Assembly (NCBI GenBank): GCA_965220715.1
Contig: OZ244843.1
Coordinates: forward strand, 4,898,001-4,962,000
Origin: Bin5 sp965220715
Lineage (GTDB): Bacteria; Chloroflexota; Anaerolineae; Caldilineales; Caldilineaceae
Direction: 5' to 3'
DNA length: 64,000 nt
Below are positions 1 through 8,353 of the stretch, one piece after another; position 1 is the first letter of the stretch, and every line of letters starts with the position of its first letter. The position numbers and the translations under genes were made by a program. Under the pieces are notes generated by a model. That model saw nothing but the letters and a program-made list of their open reading frames with translations, was not told the origin of the DNA and searched no databases.

Positions 1-737
1 AACGGGTCGCGCGGCGGGTCGGGGTCGTGCGAGCGGTCGCGCGTGAGGTCTGCGAGGGCCGCTTCCATGGCGATACGGGAGTCTTCCAGCTCGGGGAGCA
101 GGTCAGGAAAGTCGTCCCCTTCAAAGGTATAGTTCGCCAAGGATTCCCTCAGTTCGTCGAGGTGCTCCTGCGTGCAGGAGGAGGTGATGCGGTAGTCGAA
201 GCACTTCCTGCCCTCGTCAGTCAGGGCGTATTCAGCAGGTCGGTGGTCAGTTTGCCGGCTTTTACACGATACAAGGTCCTGGTCGATGAGTGACTGGATC
301 CGGTACTGGTTCTGCTGGGCGGTGATGTCGTCGGCGGCTTTGAGGATGGCGAGGTCGCCGTGGGCGCCGGCGGTTTCGGCGGCGGCGGCCTGGTTCTCTT
401 CGGCGCGGATCGCTTCCATTTCTTCATCGGCGAGGCGGTAGAGGTCGATCCTTACCTTAGCGCCGCGGCACATGGCGGTGTAGGCGGCGGGAGTGAGTGC
501 CCCTTCCAGCACGCGGTTCATGCCGTCCTCTAACATATCCATCATATTTTTCAGTCGCGCGGGTATGCGTTTGTCGAGTCTGGCGGCGGTGGAGGAGTTT
601 GTGCCGCCGAGGGCGCGCCATTGGCGGGTTTGGTCGGCGGGGCCGTGGGCAATGCAGTAACCGTCGAATTGCTCGAGACCTTTTCCGTTGCAGGGCGAGC
701 CGTCGCGTTTGATACTTTTACAGGGTGTCTTAGCCAT
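1..737 (-). CDS. Phage-type protein with Cys/His motif (HGGxSTG-like), partial at window edge
   Basis: The frame starts at the ATG at 737 (AGGAG about 10 nt upstream) and stays open for 245 codons to the window edge, so the C-terminus is missing. The N-terminus reads MAKTPCKSIKRDGSPC, then YCIAHGP and RALGGTNSS. The Cys-x(10)-Cys, YCxxH and Gly/Ser spacing resembles small proteins found near phage terminase genes, which often carry a CR..G..C....C..HGG motif. Residues 55-125 are alpha-helical and Glu/Ala rich. A near-consensus promoter lies upstream at 867-895. The function is not known. A prophage remnant or a DNA-binding packaging protein is the best guess, in line with the terminase remnant near 51 kb. 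Confidence 0.6.
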   Translation of the reverse strand, partial: MAKTPCKSIKRDGSPCNGKGLEQFDGYCIAHGPADQTRQWRALGGTNSSTAARLDKRIPARLKNMMDMLEDGMNRVLEGALTPAAYTAMCRGAKVRIDLYRLADEEMEAIRAEENQAAAAETAGAHGDLAILKAADDITAQQNQYRIQSLIDQDLVSCKSRQTDHRPAEYALTDEGRKCFDYRITSSCTQEHLDELRESLANYTFEGDDFPDLLPELEDSRIAMEAALADLTRDRSHDPDPPRDP

Positions 738-866
738 GGGTGTGTTTCTCCTGGCGTGGGGGTGCCATCCGTCGTCCGGCTGAAAGGACGGAGGGAATGG
801 CGGATAGATAGGTTGTCGCCGGGGAAACTCACACTTACGCGAAGAAATGTGCGCGGTGCACGAACT

Positions 867-895
867 ATTGTACTAGGTTTGGGGGGAGATGTCAA
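867..895 (-). promoter_or_regulatory. Sigma70-type promoter for the left-edge gene
   Basis: On the minus strand TTGACA (895-890), a 17-bp spacer and TACAAT (872-867) give an almost perfect promoter. The predicted start near 860 leaves a 5' leader of about 120 nt before the ATG at 737. Confidence 0.7.
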
Positions 896-945
896 GGGTT
901 TTTTGGAACAGGATTTTCGGGATGGCAGAGGATTTTCGGGATAGG

Positions 946-996
946 GGCGATCGGTTGATGCCTGTTCAGCGGATCCTTTTTGCGTTGGTTGGAAGG
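946..996 (+). repeat. Direct repeat copy 1, upstream of cas3
   Basis: About 50 bp, beginning GGCGATCGGTTGATGCCTGT and running through GGATCCTTTTTGCGT, recur with few mismatches at 9269-9319. The two copies bracket cas3 to cas6e. Both are preceded by GGAT-rich sequence of the AGGATTTTCGGGAT kind often found in intergenic repeats. Confidence 0.75.
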
Positions 997-1243
997 TTGG
1001 TTTGGGGCGGGACGATAGTTGTTGGATGCGGTCTGGTTGGGGATCGCGGGGGAAATTCACCAGTCTTTCCTCCAATGTTGTATATTGGAGTCGCAGCCGG
1101 GAAGCGCAACAGTGGCACTGGCGGAGCCAGAGGGGCGGACCCTCTGGGCTCCGCCAAGTCTTGTAAAGAGCAGGGCTCTTGCGGTGATGCGCTTTGGCTC
1201 GGCATTTCGATTCCCTGGAAAAAGAACAAAGGAAAGAGATAAC
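997..1243. other. Intergenic DNA before cas3 with a long hairpin
   Basis: No gene was found. A 16-bp stem (left arm 1119-1134 TGGCGGAGCCAGAGGG, right arm 1140-1156, one bulged G) closes a 5-nt loop. A smaller AAGAGC/GCTCTT hairpin follows at 1166-1180. There is no T-run, so a REP-like or mobile-element relic is more likely than a terminator. No convincing cas3 promoter was seen. Confidence 0.5.
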
Positions 1244-3910
1244 TTGCCAGTATACACGCAACAGCATTGGGGAAAATCGGATAGACAGGATCATCAACGG
1301 ATTCATCTGCTGGAGCACCACCTTGCCGATGTGGCAGCTTGCTTCGAGGCCCTATTGGGGCAACCGACAATTCGCAAGCGATTGGCCCGCGCGGGCGGCC
1401 TGAGCGACCTGGACGAGACAACTGCGGCCCGGCTGTGTGTCTTGGTGGCGCTGCATGACATCGGCAAGGTGAATATCGGTTTTCAGACGCAAATCTGGGG
1501 GCCCGAAGACCTTCCCCCGGGACGCAAGAGGCCGCCGCGCATGGGACATGTATCGGACCTTGTTCCAATTTTGGAAGACAAGGACACAGAGACGGCGGAC
1601 TGGTTTTTCGACGCCTTGGGTGCATCTGAAATCATGGGATGGGACAACGATGACGGGGTAACCGCAAGCGGCCTGTTGATCGCAGCCCTGTCACATCATG
1701 GCTCGCCGCTGAATCGATCTGACGGGCGCGCGGCCAACCCAGCGGCTTGGCGAAAGTTCGGCGGCATCAACCCGCGCCAATGTGTCGAGCGCATCGTGCG
1801 GCTCGTGCGCGATTGGTACCCTGCCGCCTACGCGCAGGCGGGGGCGCCTCTGCCGTCTGCCCCCGCCTTTCAGCACATGTTTCTGGGTCTCTGCACCTTG
1901 GCAGACTGGCTCGGCTCCGATGAACGGTTCTTCGAATTCTGTGAACGGCCACGAGACGATTACATAGTCTTGGCGCGGGAACGGGCCCGCGAGGCGGTTT
2001 CCGTTATCGGTTTGGACCTTGGGATGCAGCGGACGGCTTTGCCGAAGTTGCCGGGCTTCGCGGCGTTGTTCGATATCGACGGCGTGCCTAACGCCATGCA
2101 GAAGAGGGCAGCGGATCTCCCGCTGGAGGAGCCTCTGGTTATCATCGAGTCGGAGACCGGCTCGGGCAAAACGGAGGCGGCTCTGTGGCGCTTTGCCCGT
2201 ATGTACGAAGAGGGGCTGGTAGACGGCCTCTACTTCGCCCTGCCGACCCGCTCGGCTGCCACGCAGATACACGGCCGTGTGAAGAGGTTTATCGACAACG
2301 TGTTTCCTCAAGGCCATGCGCCTGAACCTGTCCTGGCGGTTCCCGGCTACCTGCGAGCCGGCGCGGCGGAGGGTAAACACCTGCCGCGGTACGAGGTATG
2401 GTGGGATGACCAGCATAGCGCCGCCGACCCGGTGATCAGACGGCGGTGGGCGGCTGAAAGCGCCAAGCGCTACCTGGCGGCGCAGATTGCGGTAGGGACT
2501 ATCGATCAGGCGATGATGGCTGCGCTGCAGGTGCGGCACGCCCATATGCGCGCTGCCTGCCTGGCACGCAATCTGTTGGTGGTGGACGAGGTCCACGCTT
2601 CGGATCAATATATGCGGGTGATTCTTGAGGGGCTGCTCGGGGCCCATATTGGCGCGGGCGGCTATGCCTGCCTGATGTCGGCCACGCTTGGGTCGGTTGC
2701 CCGACAGCGTCTGTCTGCGCCGGGCCGTCTTGCCGCCGGGGACGAAATCTCGCTGAAGGATGCGCTGGCGGCCAGCTACCCTGCCATCACCACGCGCGGT
2801 GCAGAGCGGGAGAATGTGGTTGGGATCGAGGAGAGTGACTGGAGCAAGACGCTTCAGGTTGAGACGTTGCCGGTGATGGAGGAGTTTGGCGCGGTGGCAG
2901 ACCGTGGCTTGCAGGCGGCGCGAGCGGGGGCAAAGGTCTTGATTATTCGCAATACGGTTGGCTTTGCAGTTCGGACCCAGCAGGCGTTGGAGGAGCGGGC
3001 CGCGCGCGGTGAACAGCAGTTGCTTTTCGGGATCAATGGTGTATTGACGCTACACCACGGCCGCTTTGCTGCCGATGACCGACGCAGTCTGGACAGGGCG
3101 GTGGAGGAGCAGATCGGCAAAGGTCGTGGACCCGGCGGACGCGTCATCGTCGGCACGCAGACGCTGGAACAGTCTTTGGACATTGATGCTGACCTGTTGA
3201 TCACCGATCTTTGTCCAATGGATGTGCTGCTGCAACGGATTGGCCGTCTGCACCGCCATGAGCGAAATGTCCGTCCGACAGGTTTTTGCAGCCCAGTCTG
3301 CCTCGTTCTGACGCCCGTGGATGCTGATATATCTCCCTGGCTGACGCGCAGGAAGGATACCAACGGACTGGGGCCGAATGGCTTCGTCTATGAAGACCTG
3401 CGCATTTTGGAGGCCACGGCACGGCTGGTCACTGAACAGGCCGCCGAATGCAGGCCCTGGATCATTCCCCGTATGAACCGGGAGTTGGTGGAGCGCAGCA
3501 CGCACCCCGAAGCGCTGGAGGCGATCACGAAGGAGATGGGGGAGGACTGGCGCGAACACGCTATCAAAATAGGGGGCGCGGAAATCGCCGACAACCTGAC
3601 CGCCAGACAGGTGATTGTGCGCCGCGATCGCTCTTTCTATGAGGACAATCGGGATGTGGTCTTCCCCGATGTTGAAGCGAAGATTCGCACGAGGCTGGGT
3701 GATGAGGGTGTTGAGATCACGCTGGAGCCGGCGGCGCCCAGCCCCTTTGCCGTTGACAGGACCACTTCCCAGATCGTGGTCCCCGGCCACATGTCCCGTG
3801 GGTTGACGGGGGAGGAGCCGGTCCCCTGGAGAGCCGGGGACGGTGGATTCGAGTTCCAGGTTGGCGACATGCGCTTTCGCTATGATCGCCTGGGCTTACG
3901 GAAGCTGTAG
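1244..3910 (+). CDS. cas3: CRISPR-associated nuclease-helicase Cas3 (type I-E)
   Basis: Cas3 is recruited by target-bound Cascade and unwinds and degrades the DNA. The protein has 888 aa from a TTG start preceded by GGAAAG at 1231. The open frame reaches further upstream, but that part reads like intergenic DNA. The N-terminal HD nuclease domain shows HLLEHH (about 21-26) and LHDIGK (HD at 71-72). A superfamily 2 helicase follows with Walker A ETGSGKTEAA near 303, DEVHASD near 447 and an SATL motif, then QTLEQSLDIDADLLITD and QRIGRLHRH in the second RecA domain. The length matches typical type I-E Cas3. It is separated from cas8e by the crRNA-like unit at 3962-4050, so it is probably transcribed on its own. 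Confidence 0.95.
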   Translation: MPVYTQQHWGKSDRQDHQRIHLLEHHLADVAACFEALLGQPTIRKRLARAGGLSDLDETTAARLCVLVALHDIGKVNIGFQTQIWGPEDLPPGRKRPPRMGHVSDLVPILEDKDTETADWFFDALGASEIMGWDNDDGVTASGLLIAALSHHGSPLNRSDGRAANPAAWRKFGGINPRQCVERIVRLVRDWYPAAYAQAGAPLPSAPAFQHMFLGLCTLADWLGSDERFFEFCERPRDDYIVLARERAREAVSVIGLDLGMQRTALPKLPGFAALFDIDGVPNAMQKRAADLPLEEPLVIIESETGSGKTEAALWRFARMYEEGLVDGLYFALPTRSAATQIHGRVKRFIDNVFPQGHAPEPVLAVPGYLRAGAAEGKHLPRYEVWWDDQHSAADPVIRRRWAAESAKRYLAAQIAVGTIDQAMMAALQVRHAHMRAACLARNLLVVDEVHASDQYMRVILEGLLGAHIGAGGYACLMSATLGSVARQRLSAPGRLAAGDEISLKDALAASYPAITTRGAERENVVGIEESDWSKTLQVETLPVMEEFGAVADRGLQAARAGAKVLIIRNTVGFAVRTQQALEERAARGEQQLLFGINGVLTLHHGRFAADDRRSLDRAVEEQIGKGRGPGGRVIVGTQTLEQSLDIDADLLITDLCPMDVLLQRIGRLHRHERNVRPTGFCSPVCLVLTPVDADISPWLTRRKDTNGLGPNGFVYEDLRILEATARLVTEQAAECRPWIIPRMNRELVERSTHPEALEAITKEMGEDWREHAIKIGGAEIADNLTARQVIVRRDRSFYEDNRDVVFPDVEAKIRTRLGDEGVEITLEPAAPSPFAVDRTTSQIVVPGHMSRGLTGEEPVPWRAGDGGFEFQVGDMRFRYDRLGLRKL

Positions 3911-3949
3911 AAAATCAGCCAGGCGTGCCGAGGGTCGGCACGCCTGGCT
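3911..3949 (-). terminator. Hairpin terminator for the minus-strand crRNA-like RNA (possibly bidirectional)
   Basis: A perfect 15-bp stem (3917-3931 AGCCAGGCGTGCCGA; 3935-3949) closes a 3-nt loop. On the minus strand it is followed by TGATTTTCTA, a short T-run. On the plus strand it is followed by GGGCTGGGG, with no T-run. It may also end cas3 transcripts, but its geometry suits a transcript coming from 4050 towards 3911. Confidence 0.7.
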
Positions 3950-3961
3950 GGGCTGGGGATC

Positions 3962-4050
3962 CAAATGACCCCGCGTGTGCGGGGGAACCATCCTCACACA
4001 GAGAGTAATCTTAGCGTGAGTAGGTCTATCCTCGCGTGTACGAGGCAAAT
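3962..4050 (-). ncRNA. CreR-like crRNA-resembling RNA: degenerate repeat - 33-nt spacer - repeat
   Basis: Read on the minus strand, 4050-4023 is a degenerate copy of the array repeat (6 mismatches), 4022-3990 is a 33-nt spacer and 3989-3962 is a second repeat. The upstream copy keeps the terminal GATAGACC handle. Its hairpin survives because C8-G19 has become T8-A19, and C11-G16 has become a T-G wobble. The downstream copy is identical to the consensus over its first 21 nt and diverges completely in the last 7, which is exactly the Cas6e cut position in E. coli-type repeats. One normal crRNA could therefore be made. The spacer begins TACTCACGCTAAGAT and matches the cas8e start region (see 4099-4133). 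A decayed ordinary mini-array is the alternative. No strong minus-strand promoter was recognised; a weak TTAGCT-16-TATACA lies inside the divergent region. Confidence 0.72.
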
Positions 4051-4063
4051 ACAAGAGAAGTCC

Positions 4064-4092
4064 TTGACTTGCAGCGAATGATCGTGTATAGT
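4064..4092 (+). promoter_or_regulatory. Sigma70-type promoter of the cas8e operon
   Basis: TTGACT (4064-4069), a 17-bp spacer and TATAGT (4087-4092) match the consensus at 5/6 in each box. The predicted start is about 4099-4100. It lies only 14 bp from the degenerate CRISPR repeat and directly before the sequence matched by its spacer. Confidence 0.75.
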
Positions 4093-4098
4093 ATTGAA

Positions 4099-4133
4099 AA
4101 TACTCAAGCTAAAATAAGCCAGTTCTTCTTGAA
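4099..4133 (+). promoter_or_regulatory. Putative Cascade operator: AA PAM plus seed match to the crRNA-like spacer
   Basis: After AA at 4099-4100, bases 4101-4115 read TACTCAAGCTAAAAT. The minus-strand guide spacer reads TACTCACGCTAAGAT. Thirteen of the first 15 bases match, with mismatches only at 7 and 13. If the first spacer base is counted as the eighth handle base, as in E. coli, these are positions 6 and 12, which Cascade flips out and does not read. Beyond base 15 the match breaks down, as expected for binding without cleavage. Binding here would sit on the predicted cas8e transcription start. Confidence 0.68.
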
Positions 4134-4182
4134 GAGTGATTGTATTCTCTGGCAGTATACGCAAAAGGGAGGTTTACATCAA

Positions 4183-5772
4183 GTGACTAACAATGTCCTA
4201 GAGGATCCCCTCATACGGATCTCTACTTCAAACGGGTCGCTAGTCCGGGCGTCGCTACCGGCAGTCTATGCCGCGCTGATACGGGACGAAGTTGACGCTT
4301 TCCCCGCGCTCAGGCCCCACCAGCGCCACGCCTGGCACGCTTTTCTGGCGCAGTTGGGCGCGCTGGCGATACACCGCGCCGGGTTGAACGAGCCGCCGAA
4401 CAGTGCCGAAGAATGGCGGCGCATACTGCGGGGTCTCACTGCCGTCTTCCCCGACGATGAGCCCTGGCAGCTCGTGGTTGAGGACATTACCAGACCGGCA
4501 CTCATGCAGCCGCCAGCGAGATCGGACGACAGATTGAAGGATTATAAAACGGCTGTGTCGACCCCCGATGGGTTGGATATGCTGGTCCTCTCGAAGAATC
4601 ACGACATTAAGTCGGCTGTGGCTATGCAGGCTGAAGCGGACGACTGGATTTTTGCGCTTATCACGCTGCAAACGATGGAAGGATTCGGCGGCGCGGGCAA
4701 TTATGGAATCTCAAGGATGAATGGAGGATTAGGCAGCCGGGCAGCCTTTTCCCTCACGTCCTCTACAAGGCCTGGCGCGCATCTGCGGCGCGATATGTTC
4801 GGCTTGTCAGAGAGGCACGCATCCTTGGTGGCCGACTATCCTATGCGCGATGACGGCGTTGCTCTGGTTTGGACGCTCCCTTGGGACGGGACAAAGGGCG
4901 AAGCCCTGCTCCCAGACCAGTTGCACCCATACTATATCGAGATCTGCCGGCGTATTCGCTTGGGCGCCAGTGCTGGCGGCGATTTGTACGGTCTCAGAAC
5001 AAGCTCGAAGGCGGCGCGCATCGAAGCGAAGAATCTGAACGGGATAACCGGCGACCCATGGATGCCGATCAACCGCAAGGAGAGCAAAGCTCTGACGCTT
5101 GCCAACGGAGGATTTACCTACAAGCGGGTGACCGAATATCTCACCTCAACGAATTGGGAGCAGCCGGCGCTCTTACAACCGACCAGCTCCGAGCAGGACG
5201 CACCTGGACCGACATTGCTGCTTGCGCGTGCATTGGTGCGGGGGCAGGGCAAGACCGAAGGTTACTACGAACGCATCATTCCGATTGGTCATAAAGCCAA
5301 ACGGGCGCTCATGCGGCGCGAGAGCATGAACGAGCTTGGCAGAATCGCCCAAGCTCGCATCGAAAACATCGGCGCGCTCCAGCGCATTCTCAGCCACGCG
5401 ATTCAAGTCTTCGCGGCCCGGGGGGATAGCAATAAGGTAAGCGGGGAGCACCGCAATCTAGCCCGCCCGTGGCTCAACAGGCTGGACGAATTCGTTGACG
5501 CCCGCTTTTTTGACGACCTGCAGGCTGAATTTGAGAGCGATGACAGTAACGAACGCAGCCGCATACGAAAGGAATGGTTGCTGGATGAAGAAAGCGGAGT
5601 CGTGAACCGGGCGCGCAGAGTCCTGCGAGAGGCTGAGGAGGGGCTGCCCTGCCCGGCCATCCATCGTTATCGCGCCTACGCCAACGCCGAGAGCCTGTTC
5701 GAGGGAAGAATTCGAGGGCCGCAAGGACTGGCGTTTCTATTTGCCGACACAGACCAGGGAGATGAGGAATGA
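4183..5772 (+). CDS. cas8e: Cascade large subunit Cas8e (Cse1/CasA)
   Basis: Cas8e reads the PAM and recruits Cas3 in type I-E Cascade. The GTG at 4183 is chosen because GGGAGG lies at 4168-4173 and the promoter at 4064-4092 excludes the in-frame ATG at 4036, which lies inside the upstream repeat. The product, MTNNVLEDPLIRI..., has 529 aa, the usual size. The TMEGFGGAGNYGISRMNGG segment (about 165-183) resembles the conserved middle motif of this family. The last codons overlap cse2 (ATGA at 5769-5772). Gene order and the neighbouring Cascade genes make the assignment firm although the sequence itself is divergent. Confidence 0.9.
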   Translation: MTNNVLEDPLIRISTSNGSLVRASLPAVYAALIRDEVDAFPALRPHQRHAWHAFLAQLGALAIHRAGLNEPPNSAEEWRRILRGLTAVFPDDEPWQLVVEDITRPALMQPPARSDDRLKDYKTAVSTPDGLDMLVLSKNHDIKSAVAMQAEADDWIFALITLQTMEGFGGAGNYGISRMNGGLGSRAAFSLTSSTRPGAHLRRDMFGLSERHASLVADYPMRDDGVALVWTLPWDGTKGEALLPDQLHPYYIEICRRIRLGASAGGDLYGLRTSSKAARIEAKNLNGITGDPWMPINRKESKALTLANGGFTYKRVTEYLTSTNWEQPALLQPTSSEQDAPGPTLLLARALVRGQGKTEGYYERIIPIGHKAKRALMRRESMNELGRIAQARIENIGALQRILSHAIQVFAARGDSNKVSGEHRNLARPWLNRLDEFVDARFFDDLQAEFESDDSNERSRIRKEWLLDEESGVVNRARRVLREAEEGLPCPAIHRYRAYANAESLFEGRIRGPQGLAFLFADTDQGDEE

Positions 5773-6371
5773 CGAGTACACAAACAGTTGACACTGCCAC
5801 GCTGCCCGAGCAGGAAAGCCGACCTGCCAACTGGGGGGATATTGCCGTGACTCTCGCGCGCGCCCTGGCCGGCGCCGACTTTCCCCGCGGCGACCTGGCC
5901 GAACTGCGGCGCATGGACCCGGACGAGCCGGATGCCGCTGTCGTCTGGCGTCTGCTGGCAAGGTATGATTTGCTGGGCAGCCCGCAAGTTGAGAACAAGT
6001 GGGCGCTTATTCTGCACGGCATCGCGCTGATGACTCCCACCGCCACAGGAGATGGGGCCGGCCGCAGCGCGCATGACGGGGCTGTACCGGTTGGCAGGGC
6101 TATCTTCTCTGGAGGGGACAGCCAGCGGAGCAGCGCCTACTACAGCGAATCCCGCCTTAACCGACTGCTCACCGCGCGCGGCCCGATTCTGCGCACGTTG
6201 CTGGCGCGGCTGTTCCGCATGGTGGCCGCCGCGGGCCAGCCGTTCAACTGGCGGGAAATGGCTTCGTTTATCCTCAACGAAGGGTACGACGAAAAGGCCG
6301 CGGAACATGGGCGCCGCCGCATCGCCCGCGAGTATTACCGAACGGAACGACAGAACACGCCATCAGAGTGA
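5769..6371 (+). CDS. cse2: Cascade small subunit Cse2 (CasB, Cas11e)
   Basis: The 200-aa product starts at an ATG overlapping the cas8e stop. Cse2 forms a dimer on the belly of Cascade and stabilises the R-loop. The family pattern is visible in ADFPRGDLAELRRMDP, LLARYDL, WALILHGIALM, SESRLNRLL and REYYR. Basic residues in the last third (FRMVAAAGQPFNWREMASFIL) fit DNA contact. Position between cas8e and cas7e agrees with the standard type I-E order. Confidence 0.92.
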   Translation: MTSTQTVDTATLPEQESRPANWGDIAVTLARALAGADFPRGDLAELRRMDPDEPDAAVVWRLLARYDLLGSPQVENKWALILHGIALMTPTATGDGAGRSAHDGAVPVGRAIFSGGDSQRSSAYYSESRLNRLLTARGPILRTLLARLFRMVAAAGQPFNWREMASFILNEGYDEKAAEHGRRRIAREYYRTERQNTPSE

Positions 6372-6414
6372 ACACATCCTGAACAAACAAGCACCGATGA
6401 AAGGATCGACCATC

Positions 6415-7584
6415 ATGTCCGTTTCACGTTTTCTGCAGATTCACAGTCTCCATTCCTACCCGGCCGCGCTACTGAACCGCGATGACAGCGGCCTGGCCAA
6501 GCGAATGCCCTTCGGCGGCGCTGTGCGCACACGCATCTCTTCACAATGTCTTAAGCGGCACTGGCGCACGGCTGACGACGACTACGCCATCCACAATATC
6601 CCCAATGCGGCCAAAGCGATACGCTCCCGCAATGTAGTTGATCGCGAGGTGATCCAGCCGCTGCGGGAGGGCGGCGGGATCGACGAAGAGGTTTTGTCTG
6701 CGGTTGAAGAGGCGTTCAACGTCGGGGTGTACGGCAGCAGCGGCACAAGCGAAACTGGTCGTCAGCCCCTCCTGCTCGGTCTGCCCGAGGTGACGTATCT
6801 GCGCGATAAGGCTGACGCTATCTGCCGCGCGCACGCGCACGATGCAAAGGCCGCCGGCCAGAGTGCGAAGGATCTGTTTGGCAAAGAGGAACGCGGCAAC
6901 TTCAAGGCCTTCCGTCAGGAGACGGCTCTGCCCGGTGGGCTGGAGAGCGCGCTCTTCGGTCGCATGGTGACATCAGACCCGGCCGCTAACATTGACGCGG
7001 CCGTCCATGTGGCCCATGCCTTCACCGTCCATCGCGAGGAGAGCGAAAGCGACTATTTCTCGGTCGTCGACGACCTGCAACGGGACGATGAAGATGCGGG
7101 GGCGGCCCATATCGGCGACACTGAACTGACCGCGGGCCTCTTCTACGGTTATGTTGTTGTCGACGTTCCCGGCCTGATTTCGAATTTGCAGGGGCGCGAG
7201 GCCGAAGCGTGGCAGAGCGCGGATCGGTCACTGGGGGCACAGGTCGTCGAGCATCTGATCCATCTCATTGCCACTGTATCGCCCGGCGCCAAGCTCGGCT
7301 CCACGGCGCCGTATTCTTATGCCGACCTGATGCTGATCGAGATCGGTGCGCGACAGCCGCGCAGCCTGGCCAATGCCTTTCGCAACCCGATCAGCGCTCA
7401 GACAGCCGATGCGGCCGCGTCCCTGGCTGCATACCTGACCCAACTCGACAGCGCCTATGGCGTGCGGGAAGCCCGGCAGGTGATGTCGGTCGCTGACTGC
7501 GACATCCCTAACGCGGCCCGCCTGTGCCTGGACGACCTGGCTTCCTGGGCGGCGGGCGCTGTCCAATCGGGGGAGGCGGCCTGA
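6415..7584 (+). CDS. cas7e: Cascade backbone subunit Cas7e (Cse4/CasC)
   Basis: Cas7e polymerises along the crRNA spacer as six subunits and forms the backbone of Cascade. The ATG at 6415 is preferred: AAAGGA lies about 9 nt upstream and the product begins MSVSRFLQIHSLHSYPAALL, matching the family N-terminus. An in-frame ATG at 6397 would add six residues. The protein has 389 aa. Conserved signatures are LNRDDSGLAKRMPFGGAVRT, RISSQCLKRHWR and SYADLMLIEIG. It lies 43 nt after cse2 and ends 1 nt before cas5e. Confidence 0.95.
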   Translation: MSVSRFLQIHSLHSYPAALLNRDDSGLAKRMPFGGAVRTRISSQCLKRHWRTADDDYAIHNIPNAAKAIRSRNVVDREVIQPLREGGGIDEEVLSAVEEAFNVGVYGSSGTSETGRQPLLLGLPEVTYLRDKADAICRAHAHDAKAAGQSAKDLFGKEERGNFKAFRQETALPGGLESALFGRMVTSDPAANIDAAVHVAHAFTVHREESESDYFSVVDDLQRDDEDAGAAHIGDTELTAGLFYGYVVVDVPGLISNLQGREAEAWQSADRSLGAQVVEHLIHLIATVSPGAKLGSTAPYSYADLMLIEIGARQPRSLANAFRNPISAQTADAAASLAAYLTQLDSAYGVREARQVMSVADCDIPNAARLCLDDLASWAAGAVQSGEAA

Positions 7585-7585
7585 C

Positions 7586-8353
7586 ATGCACCATTTGATA
7601 CTGGCGCTGGAAGCGCCGTTGATGGCGTTTGGCGGGGAGACGGTCGACAATTACGGCGTCGTCCGCTCATTTCCCGCTGCCTCGATGCTGACCGGCTTGC
7701 TGGCGAATGCGTTGGGCTGGCGACGGACTGAGGCGGAACGACATCAGAGGCTGCAAGAGCGGCTGATTTTCGCGGCCCGGATCGACCGCGAACCGGCCGG
7801 CGAGGTGGGGCTGACCGACTTTCAGACAGCCGCCATTTCCAAGAGGGACAGTGGATGGACGACGCGCGGCGCGGCGGAAGGGCGAGAAGGAGGCAACTAT
7901 ACCAACTGGCTGCGGTACCGCGACTACCTGGCCGATATGCGTGTCACCATTGCTTTGAGGATGGAGCAGGCCGCTGCCGGACCCAGGTTGGATGATCTGG
8001 CGGAGGCGCTGGAGCGGCCGTTCCGCCCCCTGTTCATTGGTCGCAAACCGTGTCTGCCTTCGGTGCCGTTGTTCGAGCGTTTTCAGGAGGGCGAGACGGT
8101 CTTAGCGGCGCTGTTGGCTGCGCCTTTGGGCAGGTGGGATGAACAAGCGGAGAGCATCCGCGTGTTGTGGCCTGCGGGCGAGGGCGCAGGGGGCGTCCAA
8201 CCCAGCCGCACTTATATGTTGACCGACGAACGCAATTGGATATCCGGCCTGCACGGCGGCGGCCGCAGTGTGTGCGAGTCGGCCATCCCCGCGGCCCGGT
8301 TCCCTGCGGTCGGCAGCGGCGACGGGCAGCCGGAAAGGGGACAACCAGCATGA
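7586..8353 (+). CDS. cas5e: Cascade subunit Cas5e (CasD)
   Basis: Cas5e caps the crRNA 5' handle in Cascade. The protein has 255 aa and opens MHHLILALEAPLMAFGGETVD, followed by VRSFPAASMLTGLLANALGW, the usual Cas5e N-terminus and first helix. RDYLADMRVTIAL and RPLFIGRKPCLPSVPLF are further family segments. It starts directly after the cas7e stop and overlaps cas6e by 4 nt (ATGA), so the genes are translationally coupled. Confidence 0.93.
   Translation: MHHLILALEAPLMAFGGETVDNYGVVRSFPAASMLTGLLANALGWRRTEAERHQRLQERLIFAARIDREPAGEVGLTDFQTAAISKRDSGWTTRGAAEGREGGNYTNWLRYRDYLADMRVTIALRMEQAAAGPRLDDLAEALERPFRPLFIGRKPCLPSVPLFERFQEGETVLAALLAAPLGRWDEQAESIRVLWPAGEGAGGVQPSRTYMLTDERNWISGLHGGGRSVCESAIPAARFPAVGSGDGQPERGQPA

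Noticed and set aside
1119..1156. Rho-independent terminator before cas3
   Set aside because: The stem is strong but no T-run follows on either strand.
1019..1243. An N-terminal extension of Cas3
   Set aside because: The residues look like translated intergenic DNA with a hairpin. TTG at 1244 has a ribosome site and yields the usual 888 aa.
4036..4182. A cas8e start at the in-frame ATG at 4036
   Set aside because: That ATG lies inside the degenerate CRISPR repeat and upstream of the predicted promoter. GTG at 4183 has a proper ribosome site and gives the normal length.
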